Of a DNA stretch of 64,000 nt, positions 56,398-64,000 are shown in pieces. Under the pieces are notes generated by a model that saw only the letters and a list, made by a program, of their open reading frames with translations, did not search any database and had not been told where the DNA came from. The stretch lies in assembly GCF_002563655.1 (NCBI RefSeq), contig NZ_PDIY01000001.1, positions 4,084,501 to 4,148,500 on the forward strand, written 5' to 3'. Position numbers and translations under genes: made by a program. This stretch comes from Bacillus sp. es.034 (GTDB taxonomy: Bacteria > Bacillota > Bacilli > Bacillales > Bacillaceae_B). How positions within the stretch are numbered: position 1 is the first letter of the stretch; every line of letters starts with the position of its first letter.

Positions 56398-56682
56398 CTA
56401 TACAGGCTTTAAAATCGTCCTTTGCAAAGGGACCCCTCCCATTGAAACATTCCGTTCAATCAATAAATAACGCCGACCGTCTATAAGGAATTTCCTGTCT
56501 CCCTCATATTCCACGTTTCTCCCCTGCTCTACAAGCTCTCGTTTGATCGCTTCAATATACTCTTTTTCTTTAAAATACCGCTCTTCAAAATCGATTTGAA
56601 TATGTCCTTTTCTGTAGCCCATCAGCCAATTGAATAGAAAAAGTGCCCCGCCCCCCGCAAGGATGATCCAGATGAATTCCAT
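56398..56682 (-). CDS. Small membrane-anchored protein
   Basis: Not recognised. Protein of 94 residues with one N-terminal membrane helix (about 3-22) and a soluble basic/acidic part to the end. The ATG at 56682 is preferred because AGGAG is 9 nt upstream; the ATG at 56691 abuts it. Confidence 0.65.
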   Translation of the reverse strand: MEFIWIILAGGGALFLFNWLMGYRKGHIQIDFEERYFKEKEYIEAIKRELVEQGRNVEYEGDRKFLIDGRRYLLIERNVSMGGVPLQRTILKPV

Positions 56683-56846
56683 TTCGTTCATCTCCTTTTA
56701 CTTCTTTTACCTATATACGGATAGAATCAACCATTTGTTTCACGATACATAAAAAAAGAGTTCACCCAATCACATCACATGATTAACCTTCGGAACTTGT
56801 GGTAAGTTAAACATGTTGGAATTAATAGATAAGGAGTGGATATTTG

Positions 56847-57521
56847 ATGTCTAATAAAGATCAAACCAAGCAAGATATTCTCGATGCATACCATTTCAGA
56901 CATGCAACCAAAGAATTTGATCCGAATAAGAAAGTATCTGATGACGATTTCAGATTCATTATGGAAACGGGCCGCCTGTCTCCAAGTTCCTTCGGATTCG
57001 AACCATGGAGATTCCTGGTCATCCAAAATCCTGAACTTAGAGAAAAGATTAAGAACACCGCTTGGGGAGCATACGGTAAACTCCCTGATGCCAGTCATTT
57101 CGTCGTAATCCTGGCTAGAACCAAACAGGATACCAAGTACGATTCTGACTATTTACAGGATCATTTCAAAAATAAGAAAAATATGCCTGAAGATCATTTG
57201 GCAAAATACTTAGAGAGGATTGAACAGTTCCAGAAGGTTGATTTCGATTTACTTGAAGGCGACCGTCCTCTATACGACTGGGCCGGAAAGCAGACGTATA
57301 TTGCCCTTGGTAATATGATGACCGCTGCTGCCCAGATCGGTGTAGATTCCTGCCCGATCGAAGGATTTGATGTTGAGAAGATGAATACATTACTGAATGA
57401 AGAAGGCCTGCTTGAAGACGGTCACTTCGGTATTTCCGTCATGGTTGCATTCGGTTACCGGGTCAAGGATCCAGCACCGAAATCCCGTCGCTCATTTGAG
57501 GATATCGTGAAGTTCGTATAA
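56847..57521 (+). CDS. NAD(P)H-dependent nitroreductase
   Basis: FMN nitroreductase family, 224 residues, similar to YfkO/YdgI types. FRHATKEFDPNKKV at the N-terminus, SPSSFGFEPWRFLVI, and the C-terminal SVMVAFGYR. Reduces nitro or quinone compounds; natural substrate unknown. AAGGAG precedes the ATG at 57 kb left edge of the gene. Confidence 0.88.
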   Translation: MSNKDQTKQDILDAYHFRHATKEFDPNKKVSDDDFRFIMETGRLSPSSFGFEPWRFLVIQNPELREKIKNTAWGAYGKLPDASHFVVILARTKQDTKYDSDYLQDHFKNKKNMPEDHLAKYLERIEQFQKVDFDLLEGDRPLYDWAGKQTYIALGNMMTAAAQIGVDSCPIEGFDVEKMNTLLNEEGLLEDGHFGISVMVAFGYRVKDPAPKSRRSFEDIVKFV

Positions 57522-57530
57522 TAAAATGAA

Positions 57531-57562
57531 AGGAATCCCGCGTCCGTCGGGATTCCTTTTTT
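57531..57562. terminator. Bidirectional terminator
   Basis: Stem GGAATCCCG/CGGGATTCC with a 7-nt loop and a T7 run, between the convergent nitroreductase and kinase genes. Confidence 0.9.
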
Positions 57563-57569
57563 TCTCTTG

Positions 57570-58817
57570 TTAGCCTGCCTCTGTCTTAATGGCTCTTTGC
57601 AATTCGATCATCACCGTTGTACCTTTGTTCAGTTCACTTTCCACTTCCATTTTCCCCTTCATGGAATGAACAATGATCGTGGCTGCCATTATCCCGAGGC
57701 CCGTGCCTTCATCCTTTGTTGTAAAGAACGGTTCACCGAAACGTCGGATCTGCTCATCGGTCATTCCTTTTCCTGAATCAGAGATCGAAATAATAACCTT
57801 TTCCTTCTCGATCACCCCAATCGAAACTTGCCCACCCTGAGGCATGGATTCTATAGCATTGGTCATGATGTTTCCCATGCATTTAATAAAATTGTGGCGT
57901 TGCCCTTCTACATGAACACCATCTAAGAGTTGATAACGGAAGGAAATATGTGGAGCCTTTGGTTTTACGATTTCAATCAGCTCCATAAGAGAATCCTTTA
58001 CATCGATACTTTCCGCCTTTTCTGGCGTTGAATTAGTAAACGTCAAATATTCCTCTATGACATGGGTTGCCTGATCAATCCCTTTTAAAGACAAATGAAT
58101 AAATTCTTTCTGTATTTTTTCGTCTTTTTCTTCTTGTACCAGCTGCAAAAATCCTTTTGACGAAGTTAATGGATTTCGAATTTCATGTGAAAGACTCGCC
58201 GCCAACCGGCTCAAAACCTGAAGCTTCTCGTGTTGAGACAGAGTCTTTTTCATCTCCATTAATTTCCGTATCATCTCCGCAATCATCACAGAGATAACAG
58301 TGGCTGCCAGCGGAATGAGAACGAGGTACAGATACTCATCCATCGTGATTTCAGCTTCATGAATATATCCAAACAGAAGATTAAATATCGTCATACTGAA
58401 ACAAATGATAACCAGGAATAGCATTTTTACTTTTCTCTTAGCACGAAGAAATCCTTTTGAAAAGGCTGCCAAAATTAAAAAGGTGACAAAATAGTTGAGA
58501 ATCACTAAATGGATAAGACCGCTCCCAATGATGAAATATCTGATTGCTATGATCATGATCATGAGAACGAAGGAAACGACCGGGCCGAAATATAAGCTGG
58601 CCAGAAAAAAAGGGATCCTTCGCAAATCTACATAAATACCATTTGCCAGCTTATAACTGAACATCACACATAATAGAATCGTGATCGTGGAAAGGAGGAT
58701 GACAATCCCTTTTGAAGGTTGCTTCTTTGTGGTGTCATAATAAATGGCGAAAAGGAGTAGTCCCACTACAATAAATAAAAAGTTCATTAATAAGTTCGTT
58801 AAAACAGAATCATACAA
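57570..58817 (-). CDS. Sensor histidine kinase, KinB-like (5TMR-LYT)
   Basis: Protein of 415 residues. N-terminal six-helix 5TMR-LYT-type membrane domain (about 5-190), HisKA with SHEIRNPLTSSKGFLQL (His near 209) and HATPase (NIMTNAIESM, DSGKGM, GTGLGI). The layout matches sporulation phosphorelay kinases such as KinB. No response regulator is adjacent, which fits phosphorelay kinases. The XRE-PAS regulator lies just upstream. Confidence 0.85.
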   Translation of the reverse strand: MYDSVLTNLLMNFLFIVVGLLLFAIYYDTTKKQPSKGIVILLSTITILLCVMFSYKLANGIYVDLRRIPFFLASLYFGPVVSFVLMIMIIAIRYFIIGSGLIHLVILNYFVTFLILAAFSKGFLRAKRKVKMLFLVIICFSMTIFNLLFGYIHEAEITMDEYLYLVLIPLAATVISVMIAEMIRKLMEMKKTLSQHEKLQVLSRLAASLSHEIRNPLTSSKGFLQLVQEEKDEKIQKEFIHLSLKGIDQATHVIEEYLTFTNSTPEKAESIDVKDSLMELIEIVKPKAPHISFRYQLLDGVHVEGQRHNFIKCMGNIMTNAIESMPQGGQVSIGVIEKEKVIISISDSGKGMTDEQIRRFGEPFFTTKDEGTGLGIMAATIIVHSMKGKMEVESELNKGTTVMIELQRAIKTEAG

Positions 58818-58837
58818 TCAAACACCCCTCCCTCATT

Positions 58838-59425
58838 TCAATCGGTATCCTTCATCAGGAGTGAATTTTCATAATCAGGATTCCGATCTTCCTCCTTTAT
58901 CAGCTGCGTGGAGGCCGAACTCCCCCCGATCAGCTCTCCTTTATGATTAAATAATGGATGGCAGTTCACATCATACTCATACATTTGATCGGCTATCGGA
59001 AAGGAAATAACCTTTCTCAATGATGTACGGTTCTTTATTACCTCTTGTTTTATTTTCATTAATGCCCTTGTGCCTCGGTTATCCCCTAATTCCACATCGT
59101 TCCTTCCAATCACCGAGACGGGGTCAAGTTCAGGATTCGGGTTAAAAATCCACGTATATCTAAGATCCAAATCAAAATGGGCAATCACCATGGGAGAATC
59201 TTGGAGGGCAATATAAAAGGGACTTTCCTCTAATTCAAAGACGGAAACATGAAATTTCAATAAGTCTGCCAAGTTCTCTGCAAGCCTCTTACTTGGAATT
59301 CTTACGCCACTTTCAATCTTTGAATAATAAGATCGATCGATGTGAACTAAATAGGCAATGTCTTCTTGGCTATAACCCTTCATTTTTCTTAATCTCTCTA
59401 GCCAATTTCTCTTCTGATGACTCAT
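58838..59425 (-). CDS. XRE-family regulator with PAS domain
   Basis: Protein of 195 residues: helix-turn-helix (about 8-63, YSQEDIAYLVHIDRSYYSKI) and a PAS-like domain (about 70-175). Starts at the ATG (59425), 7 nt from GGAGG. It lies 20 bp upstream of the KinB-like kinase and is probably co-transcribed, suggesting a joint signalling unit (inference). Confidence 0.8.
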   Translation of the reverse strand: MSHQKRNWLERLRKMKGYSQEDIAYLVHIDRSYYSKIESGVRIPSKRLAENLADLLKFHVSVFELEESPFYIALQDSPMVIAHFDLDLRYTWIFNPNPELDPVSVIGRNDVELGDNRGTRALMKIKQEVIKNRTSLRKVISFPIADQMYEYDVNCHPLFNHKGELIGGSSASTQLIKEEDRNPDYENSLLMKDTD

Positions 59426-59610
59426 TCGCATCCCTCCTACAAAACCTTTCTAGTTCTATTATACTGATTCACTATTCAAAAACTATGTGACTATTTTGTC
59501 ACTATTGCAAAATACCGTAAAACCGACTAAAAGCCCTACAATTAAGGAAAAAACAGAAAAATTCTTCTAGTAAAATGGAAGTTACGTCCCCATCCATTCA
59601 TAAAAAAAGA

Positions 59611-59637
59611 ACTCCAGGAGTAAACCTGAAGTCCTAC
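59611..59637 (-). terminator. Terminator after C45 gene
   Basis: Ten-bp stem GGACTTCAGG/CCTGGAGTTC with G-U pairs, followed by T7 on the minus strand. Confidence 0.8.
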
Positions 59638-59639
59638 AT

Positions 59640-60698
59640 TTAGTTCCTGAACCAATCCGCCCCCTCATCCATATGAACAAACGGAATATCAGTATCCACT
59701 TTGCCTGTCATTTTTTCCTGTTCAACATCCTTCCCCTTTAGCCATTCGGCAAAATCGAAGATAACAGGCTCCCGGTCTCCGCCAAGGGCAAACCATGCTT
59801 TCATTTCTTTTGGAAAATAAGCTGATGTATGAATCGTGCCGGCCCAACTGCCGTAAAGATCCGAGAATACCCCTTTATCACTGTCATTCATTAATCGGAA
59901 GGCCCTATGAGCGTCTTGATCACCCGATTCCTTGATGATGCTCAATCGTCGCTTGGAATCGACCAGGTGATTTCGGTTCTCATCGGTCATGATTTCAAAA
60001 TGATTGGTGCATGCATTGGATTGCCTTACCTCCACCCCACGAGGTGAGGTTTCCACTATAAACGTTTCCCCGCTCCTGTCATACACGACATAGCTGAACG
60101 AATGCCTATGAGGGATTTCCTTCAACATATCGACGGCTTCGGTACCATCTTTACAGGATTCAAGGATCAATCGTCCGATCATACAGCAAATGAAACCATC
60201 TCCGGGATTTTTCCGGTGCATGAAGTTATACCCCAGTGCCAGGCCATGTTCGTTCATTCCGTCCATCCTGCCGGTCACACGCTGACTTGGACCGATGATG
60301 GCATATCCTGTATCCGTCGGTTGAAAGAACGTATAGCGTCCCTCATACGTTTTCGGATGATAATCATAATTCCTGATCAGATAGTCTGTACCCGTTACGA
60401 TCGAGCAGCCGGACTTCACATAATCCACCCGGTAGCCGCCAAACTCCTTCAGCACCCGCTCCATCGGCCACTTGAGGGCTTCTTGTAACCCCAGGAGTTC
60501 ATCCCAGAGGCCTGGGGCAAATCGATTGATTGCTCCCTTTGTTTCCTCAACGCTGATGGAGAAGCGGGGCTTACGTACTTTCCATTGATTTTCCCGATTT
60601 CTAACCGTTATGGAATCCTTTATCCGTTCCCCTTGCATAAATCCGAAGTCATAATGGGAACCGCGAAATTGAACCACATCGCTATGTATTGTTTTCAT
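59640..60698 (-). CDS. C45 autoproteolytic acyltransferase/hydrolase
   Basis: Penicillin acyltransferase-like (C45) family, 352 residues. The self-cleavage nucleophile is Cys98 in KSGCSIVTG, followed by LIRNYDYHP. GRMDGMNEHGLALGYNF is also typical. Ntn-hydrolase that acts on an amide bond; substrate unknown. GAGGT precedes the ATG. Confidence 0.85.
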   Translation of the reverse strand: MKTIHSDVVQFRGSHYDFGFMQGERIKDSITVRNRENQWKVRKPRFSISVEETKGAINRFAPGLWDELLGLQEALKWPMERVLKEFGGYRVDYVKSGCSIVTGTDYLIRNYDYHPKTYEGRYTFFQPTDTGYAIIGPSQRVTGRMDGMNEHGLALGYNFMHRKNPGDGFICCMIGRLILESCKDGTEAVDMLKEIPHRHSFSYVVYDRSGETFIVETSPRGVEVRQSNACTNHFEIMTDENRNHLVDSKRRLSIIKESGDQDAHRAFRLMNDSDKGVFSDLYGSWAGTIHTSAYFPKEMKAWFALGGDREPVIFDFAEWLKGKDVEQEKMTGKVDTDIPFVHMDEGADWFRN

Positions 60699-60777
60699 GC
60701 TAAAACCTCATTTTCATCATAATCTATTCTACAAGGATAATAGAAGGGATTGGAAAAGGAAAGCAATCGCCATCCTT

Positions 60778-61296
60778 CTATACACGCCTATCAACCGGAA
60801 GAAAAACAATGATCATAAAACATATGAGGAACGCCATACCGGTCACCACTAACCCAAGGAAAAAACCGATGAAAGCCATAAATCCGTCTTCACCTGGATA
60901 CTGAGGTACATACGTGTTCCATTGGTACAGGATAAACAAAAAAAGCAACAAATAAAAACTGCTTCCGAGCGTTCCTGCTTTCCATCGCTCCCCTTTCCCC
61001 CACACTTTTGTACGGACAAGTGAACTCCATAGGAGAAGACTCAACACAGTGGCAAGCATCATAATAATGAGGTGAACGTATGGAATCATCAGGAGAGTCG
61101 TACCATACAATAGCAGCCCGGTTGTACCGAATAATAATAGATTCATCCCAAACAAAAACACCCCGACTAACCAGGGATTCTGAAACCACTTATGCTTATT
61201 CAGAGAATGAATCCATTTAAACGTAAAGATTCTCTCCCTCGGAATTTTCATGAAAATAAAGAGCCCGACAAGACCCAAAATAAAAAATAATGTCAC
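60778..61296 (-). CDS. Membrane protein of unknown function
   Basis: Not recognised. Protein of 172 residues with about five hydrophobic helices. GTG start preceded by GGGGGG. Stands alone between the C45 gene and the repeat region before clpP. Confidence 0.65.
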   Translation of the reverse strand: MTLFFILGLVGLFIFMKIPRERIFTFKWIHSLNKHKWFQNPWLVGVFLFGMNLLLFGTTGLLLYGTTLLMIPYVHLIIMMLATVLSLLLWSSLVRTKVWGKGERWKAGTLGSSFYLLLFLFILYQWNTYVPQYPGEDGFMAFIGFFLGLVVTGMAFLICFMIIVFLPVDRRV

Positions 61297-61366
61297 TTGT
61301 TATCCCCCCTGTCACTCGTGGTTTATTTTACCATATACCTTTTACGTTTTGGTATATATTGTGATG

Positions 61367-61408
61367 ATTGTACCAGGTACAGAATCACCACTCTGTACCT
61401 GGTACAAT
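61367..61408. repeat. Perfect 17-bp inverted repeat, TGTACCAGGTACA type
   Basis: ATTGTACCAGGTACAGA and TCTGTACCTGGTACAAT flank an 8-nt loop. Each arm itself contains the palindrome TGTACC-A/T-GGTACA. Could act as a bidirectional terminator-like hairpin or a binding site. Confidence 0.85.
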
Positions 61409-61415
61409 CCTGCTC

Positions 61416-61455
61416 ATTCAGCTGCTGAATTCATCCAGTTATTCAGCAGCTGAAT
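61416..61455. repeat. Perfect 15-bp inverted repeat ATTCAGCAGCTGAAT
   Basis: ATTCAGCTGCTGAAT and ATTCAGCAGCTGAAT separated by 10 nt, followed on the plus strand by an A8 run. A related, partly decayed copy is at 51432-51470. Confidence 0.85.
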
Positions 61456-61464
61456 AAAAAAAAG

Positions 61465-61488
61465 AACGGCCATCCAGACCGTCCCACA
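61465..61488 (-). terminator. Terminator after clpP
   Basis: Stem ACGGTC/GGCCGT around TGGAT followed by TCTTTTTTTT on the minus strand. Confidence 0.8.
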
Positions 61489-61497
61489 TCCATCACA

Positions 61498-62082
61498 TCA
61501 CTTCTTCTTCTCGATAATCTCATCAATGATCCCATATTCCTTCGCCTCATAGGCACTCATGAAGTAGTCACGATCCGTATCAAATGCTACTTTTTCAACC
61601 GATTGCCCCGTTTTCTCAGCTATGATTTCGTTGATATGCTCCCTTAACTTCAGGATGCGCTTAGCCGAAATCTCAAGGTCTGTCGCCTGCCCTCTAGCTC
61701 CTCCCAACGGCTGATGGATCATGATTTCACTATTAGGCAGGGCAAACCGTTTTCCTTTCGTGCCTGCCAAGAGCAGCATTGCGCCGAATGACGCCGCCAT
61801 GCCCGTACAGATCGTCCGCACATCGGGGCTGATGTACTCCATCGTATCAAAGATGGCGAACCCCGCAGAAGTCGAGCCCCCGGGACTGTTGATATACAAG
61901 GAAATGTCTTTATCGGGATCATCTGCTGCGAGGAATAATAATTGAGCAACGATGCTATTGGCCATATGATCATTCACTTCGTCACTCACCATGATGATCC
62001 GGTCCTTTAATAACCGTGAATAAATATCGTAGGAACGTTCTCCTTTGCTTGATTGTTCAATTACATAAGGTATTGCGTTCAT
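61498..62082 (-). CDS. clpP: ClpP-family serine protease (probable second ClpP)
   Basis: ATP-dependent Clp protease proteolytic subunit, 194 residues, the standard length. Triad Ser98 (GMAASFGAM), His123 (MIHQPLGG) and Asp172 (DTDRDYFM) at the canonical places. Sequence differs enough from the housekeeping Bacillus ClpP to suggest a paralogue. The ATG at 62082 (GGGAGG upstream) starts 21 bp after the sigma factor stop, so the two are one operon. Confidence 0.9.
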   Translation of the reverse strand: MNAIPYVIEQSSKGERSYDIYSRLLKDRIIMVSDEVNDHMANSIVAQLLFLAADDPDKDISLYINSPGGSTSAGFAIFDTMEYISPDVRTICTGMAASFGAMLLLAGTKGKRFALPNSEIMIHQPLGGARGQATDLEISAKRILKLREHINEIIAEKTGQSVEKVAFDTDRDYFMSAYEAKEYGIIDEIIEKKK

Positions 62083-62103
62083 ATCTTCTTCCTCCCTCAT
62101 TCG

Positions 62104-62775
62104 TTATGCAGCCATCGAGAGAATGGTCGAAGGCGAAGGAGATACCGGTAGCACCATCTGGACCGGTCCATAGGCAAGCAGCGTCGGAATATAGGCGATT
62201 AGCAGACTCGGATCCTGTGCTTTCAGGCTCCGATATAAGATGGCGTTCAGCTCTTTTTGGAGATTCTCATCCCAGTATGCGTCACTTCCTACCCATTCAT
62301 CATCGACGGAGATTTTTTTCAGTTTGGCCCTCGACCGGTTCAATAAAGCCTTCACAGCTGTTTCTGTCAGGTTTAGTAGTACGGCCACTTCAGAAATTTT
62401 GTACTGAAAGGCTTCCTTTAATACGAAGGCAACCAGTTGCTTGGGAGTCAATCTGTTAGAAAGCAGGCCGATCATCTCAGGACTGATCCACTCTTTTGGA
62501 TGATTTTCCACACAAGACTCCGGGACAGATCCGATTGTTTCCCTGCTCTCTTTCCGGCCCTTGTCGATCCACAGATGATAGGCCATTTTCTTTAGTAAAG
62601 CAGGACTCCAATCCTGACGATCAGGGTAGCGACTGAGGGCTTTATAAACCGATTCCTGGGCAAGATCCTCCCCGTCCCATTTGTCCTTCGTCAGAAAATA
62701 GCAATACCGGAACAGTTTTGGGACCATTTCTTCTATCCCTTTTTCGTCCAGGTTGAATACCGATCTCATTTGCAT
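62104..62775 (-). CDS. Sigma-70 family (ECF-like) RNA polymerase sigma factor
   Basis: Protein of 223 residues: region 2 (about 15-80, LFRYCYFLTKDKWDGEDLAQESVYKA split across helices) and region 4 (about 105-160, LTPKQLVAFVLKEAFQYKIS, NLTETAVKALLNRSRAKLKK), with a C-terminal extension of about 60 residues. The ATG at 62775 has AGGAG 8 nt upstream. No anti-sigma gene is adjacent; the partner gene is clpP. Confidence 0.85.
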   Translation of the reverse strand: MQMRSVFNLDEKGIEEMVPKLFRYCYFLTKDKWDGEDLAQESVYKALSRYPDRQDWSPALLKKMAYHLWIDKGRKESRETIGSVPESCVENHPKEWISPEMIGLLSNRLTPKQLVAFVLKEAFQYKISEVAVLLNLTETAVKALLNRSRAKLKKISVDDEWVGSDAYWDENLQKELNAILYRSLKAQDPSLLIAYIPTLLAYGPVQMVLPVSPSPSTILSMAA

Positions 62776-62962
62776 TGTCTTCACTCCTTTGCATCCTCTC
62801 ATGCTTATAACGGATAAGGTTGTGAAAAAGATATGGGTAAAAGGATGATTTTATTATTATTATATCCAACAGGTGGGAGTTGGGTAATAAATTGGTTTCA
62901 TCTCCGTCACTTGTGCTAAAGTGAAATCATAAAAAAACGATGACAGAAATGAGGTGCTCCCG

Positions 62963-63637
62963 ATGATATCGATTCTTGTCGTTGATGATGATCCCCATCT
63001 GCGAAAGCTCGTCCGCGTTTATTTGGAGCAGAATGGATACCTGGTGACAGAAGCACCGGATGGCGAAGCTGCTTCCGTCATTCTTCTCCATCAAACCATC
63101 GACCTTGCCATTATCGACCTGATGATGCCGAATAAAGATGGATTTCAGTTGGCAAGTGAGATAAGGGAAGACTATGATATCCCCATCATCATGCTGACTG
63201 CGAGAGGCAGCATCACGGATAAAGCGAAAGGATACCAGTCCGGGACCGATGATTATATGGTGAAACCCTTTGAGAAAGAAGAACTCCTTTTCCGGGTGCA
63301 GGCGATCCTGAGACGATTCGACCGGGCAGGTTCCCAAACCGTCCGCTTGGGAGACATGACGCTTGATAAACGGTCTTATGAGGTGAAAGCCGGGAATAGG
63401 ACCATGATTCTTCCCCTCAAGGAATTCGAACTGCTATATTATCTTGCAAGCTTTCCAAACAGGACATTTACGCGGGATGAACTTATCCAGCATGTATGGG
63501 GAATTGACTTTGAAGGGGACGACCGGACCATCGATGTGCATATTAAACGACTGCGTGAACGTTTCCGGGGTTCCGCCAATACCTTCACGATCACGACCGT
63601 ACGGGGAGTCGGCTACAAATTGGAGGTACCTAAATGA
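62963..63637 (+). CDS. hssR: OmpR-family response regulator, HssR-like
   Basis: Protein of 224 residues. Receiver with phosphoacceptor Asp52 (AIIDLMMPNKDGF) and Lys in MVKPFEKEEL, then a winged helix (TRDELIQHVWG, FEGDDRTIDVHIKRLRERF). Close in layout and sequence to S. aureus HssR, which senses haem stress with HssS and induces the HrtAB exporter. GAGGTG precedes the ATG. The stop overlaps the next start (ATGA). Confidence 0.82.
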   Translation: MISILVVDDDPHLRKLVRVYLEQNGYLVTEAPDGEAASVILLHQTIDLAIIDLMMPNKDGFQLASEIREDYDIPIIMLTARGSITDKAKGYQSGTDDYMVKPFEKEELLFRVQAILRRFDRAGSQTVRLGDMTLDKRSYEVKAGNRTMILPLKEFELLYYLASFPNRTFTRDELIQHVWGIDFEGDDRTIDVHIKRLRERFRGSANTFTITTVRGVGYKLEVPK

Positions 63638-64000
63638 AAACCCTTTATATCCGGATCGTCGTCGTCACCTTGTTGATCATGGTCGTAAGCAGCGTGATTG
63701 CGTTTATCGGTTCGAACCTTTATTATCAATTGATTTTAAAGCCTTCCAATGATGAAAAGAACACCGAAATCGCCCGGGACGTTGTGGAACTTACGGTCCT
63801 GGACCAAATTTCCATGAAGGTAAACAGCGGGGAATTCGGGGCGATACTCGGCCCGTCCGGTTCGGGGAAAAGCACCCTCCTCTCCATCATCGGGGCATTG
63901 ACCAGCCCCACAAGAGGTGAGGTGACTCTAAACGGAAGAAATGTACATGATATGACAGGAAAAGAACAAACGGCTCTTCGCCTGAAGGAAATCGGCTTCA
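63634..64000 (+). CDS. In-frame chimera: HssS-like kinase N-terminus fused to HrtA-like ABC ATPase, cut by window edge
   Basis: Starts as a sensor kinase: MKTLYIRIVVVTLLIM with one membrane helix and SNLYYQLILKPSNDEKN, like HssS. After about residue 50 (IARDVVEL) it continues without a frame break as an ABC ATPase from just before the Walker A: LDQISMKVNSGEF, GPSGSGKSTLL, SPTRGEVTLNG, LRLKEIGF. The kinase sensor, HAMP, HisKA and HATPase regions and the ATPase N-terminus are all missing. The frame is open to the window end. Best explained by a deletion between hssS and a downstream hrtA-like gene, or an assembly join. Confidence 0.8.
   Translation, partial: MKTLYIRIVVVTLLIMVVSSVIAFIGSNLYYQLILKPSNDEKNTEIARDVVELTVLDQISMKVNSGEFGAILGPSGSGKSTLLSIIGALTSPTRGEVTLNGRNVHDMTGKEQTALRLKEIGF

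Overview
The window reads as a chromosomal segment of a Gram-positive, endospore-forming Bacillaceae member (Bacillus in the broad sense; a Rossellomorea-like genus is a guess). Evidence is strong AGGAGG-type ribosome binding sites with ATG, GTG and TTG starts, Bacillus-type gene sets (glutamate synthase GltBD, KinB-like kinase, FloT flotillin, MnmH, squalene/curcumene cyclase, CelABC PTS, HssR), CcpA cre sites and ECF-type promoters. No rRNA, tRNA, prophage, intact insertion sequence or CRISPR array was recognised.

Layout. 1-3.6 kb: edge-truncated flotillin with an ECF-type promoter, a small membrane protein, an AraC-type regulator, and a cobalamin riboswitch whose terminator lies directly before an acyl-CoA thioesterase. 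3.6-12.2 kb: tricarboxylate module, with an SLC13-type carrier, tctCBA-tcuA and a CitST-like two-component system; a cre site and a tandem repeat lie in front of tctC. 12.3-19.4 kb: a decayed ABC permease, then two lipoproteins (a beta-propeller/di-heme peroxidase fusion and a large toroid-like protein) behind two Fur-like boxes, a divergent membrane protein, an XRE-TPR regulator and a small membrane protein. 19.4-25.5 kb: arylamine N-acetyltransferase with an ATT start, an oxidative N-demethylase operon whose catalytic gene is frameshifted in a G7 run, a triterpene cyclase and a DUF2161 protein. 25.6-33.8 kb: GlcNAc PTS and gltB-gltD.

33.8-39.6 kb: SRPBCC/MerR pair, MnmH, a secreted family 10 glycosylhydrolase, cysteine dioxygenase and an EamA exporter. 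40.1-48.3 kb: divergent amino-sugar/cell-wall recycling locus, with RpiR regulator, CelA, CelB and GH4 6-phospho-beta-glucosidase on one side and CelC, MupG-like, a sugar kinase and AnmK on the other; a 15-bp palindrome and a cre-like site sit between them. 48.3-51.1 kb: glcD-glcF. 51-64 kb: PanE, a methyltransferase, FeoA with a split FeoB, small enzymes, a KinB-like kinase, an XRE-PAS regulator, a C45 acyltransferase, a sigma factor-ClpP pair, and HssR followed by an in-frame fusion of the start of a sensor kinase (HssS-like) to an ABC ATPase (HrtA-like), cut by the window end.

Intergenic regions are rich in short repeats: a GAGGGACGGACCT palindrome family at eight places, a helically spaced AATGACGCAAT array, a CGGAAAWWTTCCG array, a 124-bp structured tandem repeat and ATTCAGCAGCTGAAT inverted repeats. 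The most unusual items are the kinase-ATPase chimera, the Fur-box-linked haem peroxidase/lipoprotein pair, the riboswitch-thioesterase arrangement, the poly-G frameshift and the phased repeat array.
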